Translations under genes and position numbers: made by a program
Notes under the pieces: model-generated
Databases searched by the model: none
What the model saw: only the letters and a program-made list of their open reading frames with translations
Told to the model about the DNA's origin: nothing
In this document: positions 6,499-16,572 of the stretch, piece by piece
Numbering within the stretch: the first letter of the stretch is position 1
Layout of the letters: each line of letters begins with the position of its first letter
NCBI RefSeq assembly: GCF_014196115.1
Contig: NZ_JACIDB010000013.1
Coordinates: 1 to 55,903, forward strand
Direction of reading: 5' to 3'
Length of the DNA stretch: 55,903 bases
Origin: Sphingomonas aquatilis
Lineage (GTDB): Bacteria > Pseudomonadota > Alphaproteobacteria > Sphingomonadales > Sphingomonadaceae

Positions 6499-9400
6499 TC
6501 AGTGAAAGTCGTGCGACTTGAAGCGCACGACGTCCTCAGGATCGGCACCCTCCGCATGAGGGGGCCAGTAACAATTACGCGGCTCAGGGCTCCACCCCTT
6601 GTCACCCCGGTCAGGCGATCCCGGATGCTGGGCGGCATCGCCACGGCCCGTCCGGTGCGGGAACGACATGTCACCGACACGGTGCAGCAGGTCGCCGTGG
6701 TCGATGATCCGGTCGCAAATGACATGGATTACCTCCCCTTCCTTCTGCACCCGCCCTTTCATGCCGATCATGGAGGCTGACATGATGGTGCGGCGCTGTG
6801 CCTCGAAACGGTCAGGCCACAGGATTCCGTTGGCGATGCCGCTTTCATCCTCGATCGTGATGAACAGCACGCCCTTCGCCGAACCGGGCTTCTGCCGCAC
6901 AAGGATGATACCGGCGACCTCGACGTGCCGCCCGTCGCGAACGCTGGCGAGATCCGCGCACTTCGTGACGCCACGGCGCCTCAGCTCGTCACGGACGAAC
7001 GTCAGCGGATGAGCGCGGAGCGATAGCTGTAGGTTGCGATAGTCCTCGATCACCTCGCGGCCGTCGGTAAGCGAGCGAAGCTGCACCTCGGGCTCCAGCC
7101 CCTCCGCGCTATGCACCTCGTCCGCGCGATCGGCCGCGGCAAAGAGCGGTAGCGGGGCCTCGCCGAGCCCCCTCACCTTCCAGAGGCCCTGCCGGCGATC
7201 GGCGCCAAAACTATGGAAGGCGTCGCCGTCCGCCAGTTTCTCGATCGCGGCGCGCTGCGCACCGGAACGTCGCCACACGTCCTCGACGCTTTCGTAAGCG
7301 GTGGTGCTACGCGCCGCGACGATCTTGGCGCCCTCGGCGTTCGAGAGCCCGCGGATGACCCGCAGGCCAAGCCGAACCGCCAGATAACGCCCACCGGTCC
7401 GCTCCAGCGTACAATCCCACCGGCTCGCGTTGACGCAGGGCGGTCGCACCTCGACGCCGTGTTCGCGCGCGTCTCGCACGATCTGGGCGGGGGCGTAAAA
7501 TCCCATCGGCTGCGCATTCATGAGCGCGGCGCAGAACACGTCGGGATGATGGTGCTTCATCCACGACGAAGCATAGGAGATCTTCGCGAAGCTCGCCGCA
7601 TGGCTCTCCGGGAAGCCGTAGGAGCCGAAGCCCTCGAGCTGACGGAAGGTGCGCTCGGCAAACTCACGCGGATAACCGCGCTCGACCATGCCCTCGATCA
7701 GCTTTTCGCTGAAGTGGCTGACCCCACCGGTGAACTTGAAGGTCGCCATGGCCCGGCGAAGCTGGTCCGCCTCGGTCGGCGTGAACCCCGCGCCGACAAT
7801 CGCGACCTTCATCGCCTGCTCCTGAAAGAGCGGCACGCCGAGCGTCTTCTCGAGCACCGCGCGCAGCTCCGGACGCGGATATTCCGGCTTCTCCAAACCT
7901 TCGCGCCGGCGAAGATAGGGATGCACCATGTCGCCCTGGATCGGGCCGGGGCGCACGATCGCGACCTGGATGACAAGATCGTAGAAGCGCCGCGGCTTCA
8001 TGCGCGGCAACATGCTCATTTGGGCGCGGCTCTCGATCTGGAAGGTGCCCAGCGTGTCCGCCTTCTGGATCATGGCGTACACATCAGGATCGTCGTCCTG
8101 CAGGTCCTTCAGCTCGACGTGCAGACCCTTGTCGGCCTCCAACATGTTGAAGGCGCGGTTCATACAGCCGAGCATCCCCAGGCCCAGGACATCGACCTTC
8201 ATGAACTTGAGACTATCGATGTCGTCCTTGTCCCATTCGATGATCTGCCGATCCTCCATCGCGGCCGGCTCGATCGGAACGAGATCATCGAGACGGTCAT
8301 GGGTCAGCACAAAGCCGCCGGGGTGCTGCGACATATGGCGCGGCACACCGATCAGCTTGCGCGCGAGGTCGAGCGTGAGACGCAGCCGGCGATCGGCGAT
8401 GTCGAGGTTGAGCTCCTCGACCTGTTTCTCGCCGACGCCTTCGGCAGACCATCCCCAGACCAGCCCGGCCAGTGAGGACGTCAGGTCCTCAGGCAGGCCA
8501 AGGGCCTTGCCGACGTCGCGCACCGCGCCGCGTGCACGATAGCGTGTCACGACCGCCGTCAGCGCAGCGCGGGTCCGCCCGTAGGTCTCGTAGATCCACT
8601 GGATGATCTCCTCACGCCGCTCATGCTCGAAGTCGACGTCGATGTCGGGCGGCTCGCGCCGCTCGCCCGACACGAAGCGCTCGAAGAGCAACTCGTGCTT
8701 GATCGGATCGATCGAGGTCACACCGAGCACGAAGCACACGCAGGAATTGGCTGCGGAGCCTCGGCCCTGGCAAAGGATCCCCCGCCTCCGCGCTTCGCGC
8801 ACGATCGCGTACACGGTCAAGAAATAGGGTGCGTAGCCGAGTTCGCCGATCAGCCGCATCTCATGCGCGATCTGGTTGGTGTACGCCTCCGGCACCTCGC
8901 CATCGAACATGCGCTCGACCGCTTCGGTCGCCAGCTTCTCCAAGGCCTCCTGCGCTGACAACCCCTCAATGAGGCGCTCATGCGGGTATTGATAGGCCAA
9001 CTCGCCAAGGTCGAAGGTGCAGATGCGGGCGATATCGACGCTCGCCTGAAGCGCGTCCGGATAAGCGCGGAATCGCCGGACCATCTCGTCCGGCGATTTG
9101 AGCGCCCGGTCCGCGTTGACCTCGCGGCGATAGCCGAGCTCATCGACGGTGCATTTCTCGCGCACCGCAGTCACGACGTCCTGCAGCAGCCGTGCCTCTG
9201 GCGCATGGTAGAGCACGTCACCGGTCACGACGGCACGGACCCCTGCCCCGCCCGCCTGTCGCGCCAGCGCATCGATGCGGACCGCGTCCCCCGGCCGGCG
9301 CCGCTGGAACAGGGCCATATAGCCGCGACGCCCGTAGATAGCCTTCAGGTCCTTCAGCGCGGCGACGTTCTCCTCGTCCGCCTCGTGCGGCAGCAGGATG

Positions 9401-9762
9401 GCAACGACACCTTCGGACCACGGCTCCAGGTCGTGCCAGTGGAGGAGGCACCCGCCCTTGCCTGCCCGCTTCTTGCCGACGGTGAGCAGCCGCGTGATCC
9501 TCGACCAGGCAGGGCGGTCAGTCGGATAGAGCAACAAGCGCCGGCCGCACGACAGATCGACGCGGGTGCCCGCGATCGACCGGACGCCAGTCGCCTTCTG
9601 CGCTTCCCACGCACGCACGACACCTCCCACCGTGCCGATGTCGCTTACGCCGATCGCCGGATAGCCGAGCAGCGCCGCGGCTGCGAACAGCTCCTCCGGT
9701 GACGACGCGCCGCGCAGGAGCGAGAAGTGGGTGAGCACCTGCAGCTCGACATAGTGGGTCAT
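6499..9762 (-). CDS. dnaE2: Error-prone DNA polymerase III alpha-type subunit DnaE2 (ImuC)
   Basis: A 1087-residue C-family polymerase, the usual DnaE2 length. An N-terminal PHP-like domain ([15 protein letters not shown]) has a degenerate metal motif (SDIGTVGG). The polymerase acidic motif [12 protein letters not shown] lies near residues 372-383, and the third catalytic Asp in [12 protein letters not shown] tandem HhH region and a C-terminal OB fold ([15 protein letters not shown], with [11 protein letters not shown]) follow. It is the polymerase of the ImuA-ImuB-DnaE2 mutasome, which carries out translesion synthesis after DNA damage. The ATG overlaps the imuB stop as ATGA, so I preferred it to the upstream frame extension to 9783. 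Confidence 0.95.
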   Translation of the reverse strand: MTHYVELQVLTHFSLLRGASSPEELFAAAALLGYPAIGVSDIGTVGGVVRAWEAQKATGVRSIAGTRVDLSCGRRLLLYPTDRPAWSRITRLLTVGKKRAGKGGCLLHWHDLEPWSEGVVAILLPHEADEENVAALKDLKAIYGRRGYMALFQRRRPGDAVRIDALARQAGGAGVRAVVTGDVLYHAPEARLLQDVVTAVREKCTVDELGYRREVNADRALKSPDEMVRRFRAYPDALQASVDIARICTFDLGELAYQYPHERLIEGLSAQEALEKLATEAVERMFDGEVPEAYTNQIAHEMRLIGELGYAPYFLTVYAIVREARRRGILCQGRGSAANSCVCFVLGVTSIDPIKHELLFERFVSGERREPPDIDVDFEHERREEIIQWIYETYGRTRAALTAVVTRYRARGAVRDVGKALGLPEDLTSSLAGLVWGWSAEGVGEKQVEELNLDIADRRLRLTLDLARKLIGVPRHMSQHPGGFVLTHDRLDDLVPIEPAAMEDRQIIEWDKDDIDSLKFMKVDVLGLGMLGCMNRAFNMLEADKGLHVELKDLQDDDPDVYAMIQKADTLGTFQIESRAQMSMLPRMKPRRFYDLVIQVAIVRPGPIQGDMVHPYLRRREGLEKPEYPRPELRAVLEKTLGVPLFQEQAMKVAIVGAGFTPTEADQLRRAMATFKFTGGVSHFSEKLIEGMVERGYPREFAERTFRQLEGFGSYGFPESHAASFAKISYASSWMKHHHPDVFCAALMNAQPMGFYAPAQIVRDAREHGVEVRPPCVNASRWDCTLERTGGRYLAVRLGLRVIRGLSNAEGAKIVAARSTTAYESVEDVWRRSGAQRAAIEKLADGDAFHSFGADRRQGLWKVRGLGEAPLPLFAAADRADEVHSAEGLEPEVQLRSLTDGREVIEDYRNLQLSLRAHPLTFVRDELRRRGVTKCADLASVRDGRHVEVAGIILVRQKPGSAKGVLFITIEDESGIANGILWPDRFEAQRRTIMSASMIGMKGRVQKEGEVIHVICDRIIDHGDLLHRVGDMSFPHRTGRGDAAQHPGSPDRGDKGWSPEPRNCYWPPHAEGADPEDVVRFKSHDFH

Positions 9763-11543
9763 CCGAAGACCCCGTGCATCCACCAGGAAAGGTCTCCGGT
9801 CTCGTCCTCGAACCCGTCACCCCGCCTGAAAACCCAGTACCGCCCTCCAGCTTCATCCTCGACACGGTAATAGTCGCGGACCGCCCAGACCTCGGCGTCG
9901 CGCCGCCACCACTCGCCGTGAACGCGCTCAGGACCATCACCGGCGACGATCTTGTACATCGTGCCTCGCCATTCGAAGCGACGTGGCGGCTGATCCGGCA
10001 TCAGTGCCATGACGCGAGCCAATGGCTCTGGCTGCGGAAACAGGCGGATCGGACGCTTCCAAGCCGGCCATGATCCTGGCATTTCCACCGGGTCGGAGCG
10101 GGTGACGGCCCGTTCCGGCACATGGCTCTCGACGGGCGCAAGCCGGTAGACGGCATAGCCGCCGATCCTGCCGGCGATGACGTCGACCAAGCGTGCCGGG
10201 TCTCGCACGAGCGTCTCGCCAGCGAGGACCGCGCCAAGGTCGACCGCATCAAGCGGCTCGGTATGTGTGGCAACGAGCCAGAATTGCTCAAGCCCCATGC
10301 CGGGGTCGATCCGCTCGATCCTCAGCTTCAGAAGGCGGAGGAGGTGCGATACCTCGCGCGTAGGGCGCGACGTGCCAACGCCCACCACCTGCTCAGTACC
10401 GTCGACGCGCAAACCGGTTAGACGGAGTGCCCGCGCGCCTAGTCCCCGCGCCTGCAGAACCTCCGCAAGATCGGTCAGCAGGTCGCCCATCACCTGCTCA
10501 ATCGCCTCGGCCGTGCCGATCGGCTCCAGCAGCCGACGCTCGACGATCGGGACCTCGGCATCCTCGCGCGGGGTGATCGGCTCGGCGACCGCGCCAAGCG
10601 CCTGGTCCAGGCGCGTGATCGCCGGAAGGCCAAGCCGGCGCGCGAGCGGTCCGCGCGCTACCGGCAGCAGATCCGCAACAGTCTCGAACCCAAAGCGCTT
10701 TGCGGCACTGATCGCCGATGGGGCGAGGCGCAGCGCGACGACCGGCAGCGCCGCAATTGCACTCGCCGTAGCGCCGGGCTCAACGCGGATCAGCTCGCCT
10801 CGGCCGAACCGGGCGAGCGCGTGCGCGGCACCTGCGGTATCGGCGACTGCGATCCGCGCGGTGAAGCCGGCGCGTCGGCAGAAAGCCAGAAGCCTTTTGC
10901 AAAATTTCTCCTCGCCGCCATGCAGATGAGCGCATCCGGCAACGTCGATCCATAGGCCATCGCTGGGGCTGACTGCGGCAATGGGCGACCAGCGACGCAC
11001 TGCGAACAATGCAAGACGATCCAGGAGGGCGGCATCCGCCTCCGGCTCCGCCGGCCGGAAGTCGAGATCGGACACGAGCGCGCGCGCATGGGTCGCTGCC
11101 ATGCCCGGATGCACGCCAAGCGCGCGCGCACCCTCACAGGCAGCTACCACCTCTTCACGCCGCCCGACCTTGCCGATCAGCGCCAAAGGCGCCTGATCTA
11201 GCGGCGCGGCAACTGGCCCGGGGATGCGCGGCGCTGGTGTCGAAACCTTGTACGGATGACTGGCAGCCTCCGAACGCCGACCCAGCTCGCGCATGGGCGG
11301 CTGCGCGTGCGCCGGCAGGCTGGCGATCTGCGCCTCTACGTCGCCACGCGACGGCATACCCTCGCGCGCCCAGCGCGCGCCGGGGCGCCACCCGCCGCCC
11401 CGCGGCACCGAACATGCACCGGGGTCGTCGTCTACCGGCAGCTCGAGGACAGGCCGTTCAGGCTGCCGCGGAGCGGACCGTTCCAACCGTCTCAGCCGCT
11501 CCACGGCCAAGCTCGGCAGGAACAGCGAGACGACCCGTCTCAT
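9759..11543 (-). CDS. imuB: ImuB, inactive Y-family polymerase-like mutasome subunit
   Basis: About 594 residues. It starts [20 protein letters not shown], the usual ImuB opening, and keeps the Y-family palm/little-finger order ([14 protein letters not shown], then [18 protein letters not shown]). In this family the catalytic carboxylates are lost and the protein acts as a hub joining the beta clamp, ImuA and DnaE2. The C-terminal part (RYWVFRRGD ... WWMHGVFG) is typical. It overlaps imuA by 86 bp and dnaE2 by ATGA. A longer frame from 11558 is possible but less like the family. Confidence 0.93.
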   Translation of the reverse strand: MRRVVSLFLPSLAVERLRRLERSAPRQPERPVLELPVDDDPGACSVPRGGGWRPGARWAREGMPSRGDVEAQIASLPAHAQPPMRELGRRSEAASHPYKVSTPAPRIPGPVAAPLDQAPLALIGKVGRREEVVAACEGARALGVHPGMAATHARALVSDLDFRPAEPEADAALLDRLALFAVRRWSPIAAVSPSDGLWIDVAGCAHLHGGEEKFCKRLLAFCRRAGFTARIAVADTAGAAHALARFGRGELIRVEPGATASAIAALPVVALRLAPSAISAAKRFGFETVADLLPVARGPLARRLGLPAITRLDQALGAVAEPITPREDAEVPIVERRLLEPIGTAEAIEQVMGDLLTDLAEVLQARGLGARALRLTGLRVDGTEQVVGVGTSRPTREVSHLLRLLKLRIERIDPGMGLEQFWLVATHTEPLDAVDLGAVLAGETLVRDPARLVDVIAGRIGGYAVYRLAPVESHVPERAVTRSDPVEMPGSWPAWKRPIRLFPQPEPLARVMALMPDQPPRRFEWRGTMYKIVAGDGPERVHGEWWRRDAEVWAVRDYYRVEDEAGGRYWVFRRGDGFEDETGDLSWWMHGVFG

Positions 11544-12219
11544 CGCTGCCCTCCACAATCATGGAAAAGCCCTCACCGCCGCGCTGACGAACACACTCCA
11601 CAGCCCAGCGCGCGCGCCCAACGCCCGCAACGTCGAGACGCTCGGATGGTGCTGCACCGATCCGCCAGCGGGTCCACGCAGCCGATGGCTCAGCCAGAAC
11701 ATCCTGGCTGAGGCCGCGAGGGCGGCGCAACAGGAGAACGGGAATATCGGCGTCAGCAGCAACGAGTTGCAGACGCCGTGTTGCCACCATCGAGACCTTG
11801 CTTGCCTCCGCGACGATCGCGCACGGCGTGCCGTCGCGCACCGCGTCTTCAACGACCGCCAGCAATGCCGCATCATCACGCGGCTGCGCAAAGATGACGT
11901 TGGCTGACGGCAGACCCGCTTGCTCCAGCGCGGGCGCATAGAGGTTTGTCCTACAGCTCGCCCACAGTACCGGCGCACCCGTACCGAGCGACTCACGCGC
12001 AGCAATGCCGGCCAGGAAAAGCGTGGTGGCGGCATCGTCGACTAAAGCTGCGCTTTGGGCCGCTGCCTCATGCAGTGCGCCAGCGCGTAACCCCCCTGCC
12101 CCGAGACGGGCGTCGATAGCCCCGACGCCGAACGGCATGACACGGTAGTCGGTCGCGGGAGTGGCGATCGTCCGCAGATGCGCTATGCTGGGCGCGAGGG
12201 AATTAAGGGCGGCGGACAT
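11458..12219 (-). CDS. imuA: ImuA, RecA-like mutasome protein
   Basis: A 253-residue protein of the ImuA/SulA-like family: MPFGVGAIDARLGAGGLRAG, EAAAQSAALVDDAATTLFLA and VLWASCRTNLYAPALEQAGL follow the RecA-like core but lack a strict Walker A. It is the first gene of the leftward SOS cassette; its start lies 19 bp from a LexA box. The C-terminus overlaps imuB by about 86 bp, an unusually long overlap that may be real coupling. It partners ImuB at the clamp. Confidence 0.93.
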   Translation of the reverse strand: MSAALNSLAPSIAHLRTIATPATDYRVMPFGVGAIDARLGAGGLRAGALHEAAAQSAALVDDAATTLFLAGIAARESLGTGAPVLWASCRTNLYAPALEQAGLPSANVIFAQPRDDAALLAVVEDAVRDGTPCAIVAEASKVSMVATRRLQLVAADADIPVLLLRRPRGLSQDVLAEPSAAWTRWRIGAAPSERLDVAGVGRARWAVECVRQRGGEGFSMIVEGSDETGRLAVPAELGRGAAETVGTVRSAAA

Positions 12220-12237
12220 AAGGGCTAGACTCTACTC

Positions 12238-12252
12238 GTTCCCTTTATGTTC
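12238..12252. promoter_or_regulatory. LexA (SOS) box of the alphaproteobacterial type
   Basis: GTTC-CCTTTAT-GTTC is an exact GTTC-N7-GTTC direct repeat, the known LexA operator of Alphaproteobacteria. It lies 19 bp from the imuA start and about 100 bp from the start of the divergent SRAP gene, so one box could repress both. Confidence 0.88.
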
Positions 12253-12412
12253 CGTTAATGGCCGCTTGCGGTCAAGTAGGTTTTCCGCAGCTACCGAGTC
12301 CGTTCGTCGCAGACATGCCGGGCCAGCTCGCTGGCCGACATAGGAGGCGCGGATGTGCAATAGGTATCGACTGACAGCGAAACAGGCGTAAGCGTCCGGC
12401 GAGCCCTGTTCC

Positions 12413-13042
12413 TCACTGCTTATGGGGTGGCGACGAGCATCCGCTTTGGATCGAGAGCAGAGCGTTCAAAGCTGCCGAAGCCGCAGCCCTGAACGCCGGT
12501 GCGAGCGCGACCTTTTCCTTCGGCACAATGACACCGATAGCCCAACCTGGTTCGAGGAAGAGCAGGTTGTCGGTTGGAAGGAAGTTTTCCTCGGAAAGCT
12601 TACCGTACCCAGCTTGAGAATCAAACTGGATGGCCCTCCCGCCGAATACAGCGAGGTTCATCGACATCTGATCGGCTTCACTCATGCCGCGGTAATAGGA
12701 CGGTTTGCCTGGCTGTTTGGCGTTTCCGCGGACCAGTTCCGCACCAGCCTCGCTGATGGGCTCGGCTCGATAGCTGGTGGAAGGATTGCCGTTGATGGCC
12801 GGTGCCACGCTCGGGTCAGAAACCTCGAAGAACAACCCGCGAAGCCTGCCGACTTGATCTTCCTGGTGGAAGAAGTTGGTGATGGTTCGCCCGCCTGGAA
12901 CGGACAACGGTGATTTGCAGCCGATGAAGAGCTTGTCAGGGCGCTGTTGAGGCGCTTGGGGCGCGTTAGGCGAGCAACTCACGGTCACGGCAAAGACTCC
13001 GATGAGCACGGGGAATAGCCGGTTGCCGCGGGAGTTGCTCAT
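12413..13042 (-). CDS. Passenger lipoprotein-like gene inside the IS66 element (209 aa)
   Basis: The ATG overlaps the tnpC stop as ATGA, so it is translationally coupled to the transposase. The N-terminus is basic, then hydrophobic (LFPVLIGVFAVTVSC), with Cys23 as probable lipidation site; the lipobox is weak at -3. The body has a GCKSPLSVPGG segment and a late helix ALAPAFRAAASAALNALLS. The stop lies 8 bp inside the terminal repeat, so the gene moves with the element. No family recognised. A longer start eight codons upstream within tnpC is possible but less likely. Confidence 0.75.
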   Translation of the reverse strand: MSNSRGNRLFPVLIGVFAVTVSCSPNAPQAPQQRPDKLFIGCKSPLSVPGGRTITNFFHQEDQVGRLRGLFFEVSDPSVAPAINGNPSTSYRAEPISEAGAELVRGNAKQPGKPSYYRGMSEADQMSMNLAVFGGRAIQFDSQAGYGKLSEENFLPTDNLLFLEPGWAIGVIVPKEKVALAPAFRAAASAALNALLSIQSGCSSPPHKQ

Positions 13043-14670
13043 ACGTCTTTGTTGCTCCAGCTCCACGGCGCGAACTCGCCGATGCGGTTGACCGGGTGCC
13101 CATCGGCGACACGGGTGAGCACGTCACGCAGCCAGGCTTCGGGGTCGATGAAGTTGAGCCGTGCGGTCTGGATGAGGGTGTAGATCGCTGCGGCCCGCTC
13201 GCCGCCCTTGTCCGAGCCGGCAAACAGGTAGTTCTTGCGGCCGAGCGCGACGGGACGAAGGCAGTTCTCCGCGCGGTTGTTGTCCGCCTCGAGCCGGGCG
13301 TCGTCGCAGAAGCGGGTCAGCGCTGTGCGCCGCTTGACCGCATAGCGGATGGCGTCGGCTAGCGCGCCCTTGCCCGAGATGCGGCGCATGGTGTCCTCGG
13401 CCCAGTTGAAGAAGCCGTCCACGCCGACCCTGACGACCTGGCGGCGTTCGAGCCGGTCTTCCAGCGGCAACCCGCGCCCGAGTTCCTCCGCCTCGTACAT
13501 CAGGTCGATCATGCTGACGCCGGTACGTGCCGTGGTCGAGCCGGTCGCCTTCCACACGTCGTAGATCTTGCGCCGGACATGCGCCCAGCACGCCACCTCG
13601 ACGATGGGGCCGGGCTGCCGGCGTCCATCGTACAGCTGGTCGTAGCCCGTATAGCCGTCGGCTTGCAGGAAGCCGCTGAAGCCAGCGAGATGCGCGCGCG
13701 GTCGCTCACCCTTGCGGTCGGGCGTGTAGAAGTACGCCGCTGCCGGTGGGCCGATGCCTTGCCAACCCCGATCGTCGCGGGCGTAGACCCATAACCTGCC
13801 GGTCTTGGTCTTGCCGGTGCCCGGCGCCAGCACAGGAACCGGCGTGTCGTCGGTGTGGATCTTGTCGGCCGCGAACACGTGGGCGCGAATGTGGTCGACC
13901 AGCGGCTGAAGCAGCCAGCTGACCTGGCCTACCCAGTCCGCCATGGTCGAGCGGTCGAGGTCGACGCCCTCGCGGGCGTAGATCTCCGCCTGCCGGTAGA
14001 GCGGAAGGTGGTCTGCATACTTCGACACCAACACGTGCGCGAGCAGGCCAGGGCCTGCCTTGCCGCGCGGGATGGGCAGCGCCGGTGCGGGTGCCTGGGT
14101 AATGGCGTCGCAACGTTGGCAGGCGAGCTTGGGGCGGACGTGGCGCACGACCTGGAAGCGGCCAGGCACATACTCCAGCACCTCGGTCTCGTCCTCGCCC
14201 AGCGCCGACATGTTCCCGCCGCACGCGCCGCAGCCGTCTGCCTGCGGGGCGGCATGGACGACCTCGTGACGCGGCAGATGGTCGGGCAACGGCAGGCGCT
14301 TAGGCTTGCGCTTCTCGCGGGCGGGTGGCGGCACGCCGGCATCGGCAGACGCACTGGTCGCTTCGGCCTCGACCGTCTCCAGCTCTTCCAGCCGCAGCTC
14401 CAGCTGCTCGATCTCGCGGGAGAGCCGCTCGGACGACTGGCCGAACTGCATGCGCCGGAGCCGTGCCAGCTGAACCTTGAGCTTCTCGATCTCCAGCGCG
14501 GTCAGCTGGATGGTCGCCTTGGCCGCGCGCAGCTCGGCAACGGTGCTGGCCAGCTCCGCAGCGGTGGTAACGCGGGCCTCCTCGATGGTCGCCAGCTGGT
14601 CCTGCAACGCCTGTGCGAAGGCGCGCAGCTCGTTCGGGTCGGAGGGAAGATCGACCATCGCCAGCGACAT
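13039..14670 (-). CDS. tnpC: IS66 transposase TnpC (DDE)
   Basis: About 543 residues in the IS66 order: N-terminal coiled coil rich in Leu/Glu (residues 10-95, LSREIEQLELRLEELE), a Cys-rich zinc-binding segment (DGCGACGGNM ... KLACQRCDA), then the catalytic core with the DDE-type segments around DKIHTDDTPVPVLAPG, EVACWAHVRRKIYDV and the late ADNNRAENCLRPVALGRKNY, followed by the IS66 C-terminal domain. The chosen ATG has GGTAGGATG upstream; ATG codons at 14685 and 14658 are alternatives. Confidence 0.93.
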   Translation of the reverse strand: MSLAMVDLPSDPNELRAFAQALQDQLATIEEARVTTAAELASTVAELRAAKATIQLTALEIEKLKVQLARLRRMQFGQSSERLSREIEQLELRLEELETVEAEATSASADAGVPPPAREKRKPKRLPLPDHLPRHEVVHAAPQADGCGACGGNMSALGEDETEVLEYVPGRFQVVRHVRPKLACQRCDAITQAPAPALPIPRGKAGPGLLAHVLVSKYADHLPLYRQAEIYAREGVDLDRSTMADWVGQVSWLLQPLVDHIRAHVFAADKIHTDDTPVPVLAPGTGKTKTGRLWVYARDDRGWQGIGPPAAAYFYTPDRKGERPRAHLAGFSGFLQADGYTGYDQLYDGRRQPGPIVEVACWAHVRRKIYDVWKATGSTTARTGVSMIDLMYEAEELGRGLPLEDRLERRQVVRVGVDGFFNWAEDTMRRISGKGALADAIRYAVKRRTALTRFCDDARLEADNNRAENCLRPVALGRKNYLFAGSDKGGERAAAIYTLIQTARLNFIDPEAWLRDVLTRVADGHPVNRIGEFAPWSWSNKDV

Positions 14671-14727
14671 GGCACATCCTACCACCGGCCCGACTCACGC
14701 CAAGCGAAAAGGACGAAAAAGCGCCGC

Positions 14728-15081
14728 TTACACGAGGGTCGGCGCGGTCACCGGGGCCGGCGCCACGGTCCGCCGCCAGTCGATGCCCTCGATGAGCAGC
14801 GCCAGCTGCGCGGGGCTGAGAACGATGCCGCCGTCGACCAGCGGCGGCCACACAAAACGGCCCTTCTCCAACCGCTTGGCGAACAGGCACATGCCCGAGC
14901 CGTCCCAGTACAGCGCCTTGAAATAGTCGCCGCGCTTGCCCCGGAACAGGAACAGGTGGCCCGAATACGGGTCGCCGTTGAGAACCTGATGGGCGAGCGC
15001 GCTCAGCCCGTCGAAGCCCTTCTGCATGCTGACCGGCTTGCAGGCGAGATATACCTTGGTGCCCGGCGCCAGCGCTATCAC
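14728..15081 (-). CDS. tnpB: IS66 accessory protein TnpB
   Basis: A 117-residue protein of the IS66 Orf2 family: TKVYLACKPVSMQKGFDGLS, then LFLFRGKRGDYFKALYWDG and the KRLEKGRFVWP ending motif. Its role is accessory to IS66 transposition. Overlaps tnpA by ATGA and is of normal length for the family. Confidence 0.93.
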   Translation of the reverse strand: MIALAPGTKVYLACKPVSMQKGFDGLSALAHQVLNGDPYSGHLFLFRGKRGDYFKALYWDGSGMCLFAKRLEKGRFVWPPLVDGGIVLSPAQLALLIEGIDWRRTVAPAPVTAPTLV

Positions 15082-15545
15082 GACGCATGCCCCAGCGCCC
15101 GCAGCACACGGGCGAGCGCCTTCTCGTTGACGTAGCTGTCGACCGACAGCCGCACACCGGTCGGCAGGTCGATGTCGATGCTGCCCGGTCGGGTTCCCGG
15201 ATGCGGCCGGACCAGGTCCTCCGCCGGCGCGGCAGGCAGCGACGGCTTAGCAGGCGGTGGCGCGTGTACGGTCGGCACCGGCGACAGCGCTATAACAGGC
15301 TCGGGGCGCGCAGCGTCCGTTACCACGCCATAGGGGATGAACTGCAACGGCTCGCTGGCGATGCTCTCCGCCTTCCGCTGCGCCGACCGCCAGTTGTAGA
15401 TGAGGCTCTCGGCAATGCCGAGCTGCCGCGACAGCTCCCGCACTGTCACGCCCGGCATCGACGCCTTGGCAACCACCGCCGCCTTCTCGGCGTCGCTGTA
15501 GGTTCGCCGGCGCTCCGTCCGGGTGATGACCTCCATCCGCTCCAT
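15078..15545 (-). CDS. tnpA: IS66 accessory protein TnpA (HTH)
   Basis: Starts MERMEVITRTERRRTYSDAE and carries a Tn3-like/IS3-type helix-turn-helix (VTVRELSRQLGIAESLIYNW, residues 30-50), then a Pro/Ala linker and a C-terminal segment SIDIDLPTGVRLSVDSYVNE. AAGGAGGTC sits about 6-8 nt before the ATG, fixing this start rather than one 18 codons upstream. First gene of the element, 80 bp from its right repeat. Confidence 0.92.
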   Translation of the reverse strand: MERMEVITRTERRRTYSDAEKAAVVAKASMPGVTVRELSRQLGIAESLIYNWRSAQRKAESIASEPLQFIPYGVVTDAARPEPVIALSPVPTVHAPPPAKPSLPAAPAEDLVRPHPGTRPGSIDIDLPTGVRLSVDSYVNEKALARVLRALGHAS

Positions 15546-16398
15546 CTCCTGACCTCCTTCTGGACTCCAGAAGGAGACCACCACAGGTCTGGACATCAAC
15601 GGCTATGCCGCGCGCGACAACACGCGGCTCACCGGACGCTTACAAACAGGCCGAGGTTGCCGCGACATTCGGCATCCGCGCACCCTATGAGATCGATGAG
15701 ACGTTCCCCACCGGCGACATCTTTCCCACAGGGACTAAGACCCCCTTTTATGGCGCAGTGGTCGTCCAAGATGGCACCGATCGTCGTCTCGAAAGCATGG
15801 AATGGGGCGTCCCAACGCAGATCCCCAGCAAGCGGGACCCGGGGGTAAAGCTAACGAAATACGTCACGAACGTCCGGAACCTGCAATCCACCTTCTGGCG
15901 CTCGATGTTGACTACGCCAGCGCGTCGCTGCCTCGTCCCCGTCACGTCGTTCTCGGAATACGGGCTGAAGCCCGGCGAGGATGGGAAGAAGCCACTGCAC
16001 TGGTTCGACGTGCCCAGCAGACCGTTATTCGCTTTTGCCGGTATCTGGCGACCAACGGAGCGCGGGAACGCCTACGGTTTTCTGACGACGGAGCCAAACG
16101 CGATCGTCGCACCCATCCATCCGAAAGCAATGCCTGTCATCCTGCATGATGACGACTACGGTCGCTGGCTTACCGGCGCCTGGGATGACGTGAAGGAACT
16201 GGTATCGCCCTACCCTTCTCAACTCATGCGCGTCGACCAGCCCGTCGATTGAAACGTGCGACCTTACGGCCGCCCCATCGACATGGGTCGATGGTGCTGC
16301 GAAGTTAGATGGCGCATCGATAATGATGTCATCTCGCCTTGCGCTGCGCTCGTACCTTTCCTTAAAGCTTGATGGCCTACAGAGACGTAGGACGGGGC

Positions 16399-16549
16399 GT
16401 GGAAACCTCGAAGGGTAAGGGCCGGTTCGAGCTATCGACCGGGTGGCGGACGCGTATGTCCAAGCCACCCGGCCAAAGGCGTTCGCGCCAAGCTTACCCT
16501 TGGTTTCCAACACCCGGTTCCGAAGCGATGACGCGCCCAGCGGGCGCGT
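16399..16549. other. Highly structured non-coding segment
   Basis: Nested complementarity: an outer pair GGAAACC/GGTTTCC with AAGGGTAAG (16411-16419) facing CTTACCCTT (16493-16501); an inner hairpin CGGGTGGC-GGAC ... GTCC-AA-GCCACCCG around 16440-16472; then a separate 10-bp stem TGACGCGCCC-AGC-GGGCGCGTCA ending about 20 bp before the gene at 16573. No protein frame fits. It may be a structured RNA leader, a small RNA or a recombination site. Confidence 0.6.
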
Positions 16550-16572
16550 CACCGGCTTCTTGGGAGGCGTAG

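Larger units (their letters stand above)
12388..15643 (-). mobile_element. IS66-family insertion sequence with passenger gene
   Basis: Terminal inverted repeats GTAAGCGTCCGGCGAGCC (12388-12405) and the complement of GTAAGCGTCCGGTGAGCC (15626-15643) match 17 of 18. An 8-bp target duplication AAACAGGC flanks both ends (12380-12387 and 15644-15651), the IS66 hallmark. Genes run leftward as tnpA, tnpB, tnpC and a fourth lipoprotein gene, all inside the repeats. At 3256 bp it is longer than the usual ~2.5 kb, the excess being the passenger. All three transposition genes look intact and the duplication is perfect, so the insertion seems recent. Confidence 0.95.
12353..16252 (+). pseudogene. SRAP (YedK/HMCES-type abasic-site protein) gene split by IS66
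   Basis: Codons 1-11 plus two bases lie at 12353-12387 (MCNRYRLTAKQ, preceded by TAGGAGG); the rest resumes at 15652 (AEVAATFGIRAP onward). Removing 12388-15643 and one 8-bp duplication restores an open frame of 211 residues. SRAP proteins crosslink to abasic sites in single-stranded DNA through Cys2. That cysteine is on the short left piece; the conserved Glu (near VTSFSEYG) and His (PIHPKAMPVIL) are on the right piece. The right piece alone could start at an ATG at 15605 but would lack Cys2, so it should be inactive. Divergence from imuA across a LexA box fits the SOS-associated role. Confidence 0.93.

Noticed and set aside
6599..8475. Long open frames on the + strand opposite dnaE2
   Set aside because: They are antisense to a clear polymerase gene, have Arg/Pro-rich composition typical of GC-rich shadow frames, and lack ribosome sites.
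15605..16252. Right part of the SRAP gene as an independent functional protein
   Set aside because: The ATG at 15605 lies inside the IS66 end and the product would lack the catalytic Cys2; the frame is better explained as the tail of a disrupted gene.
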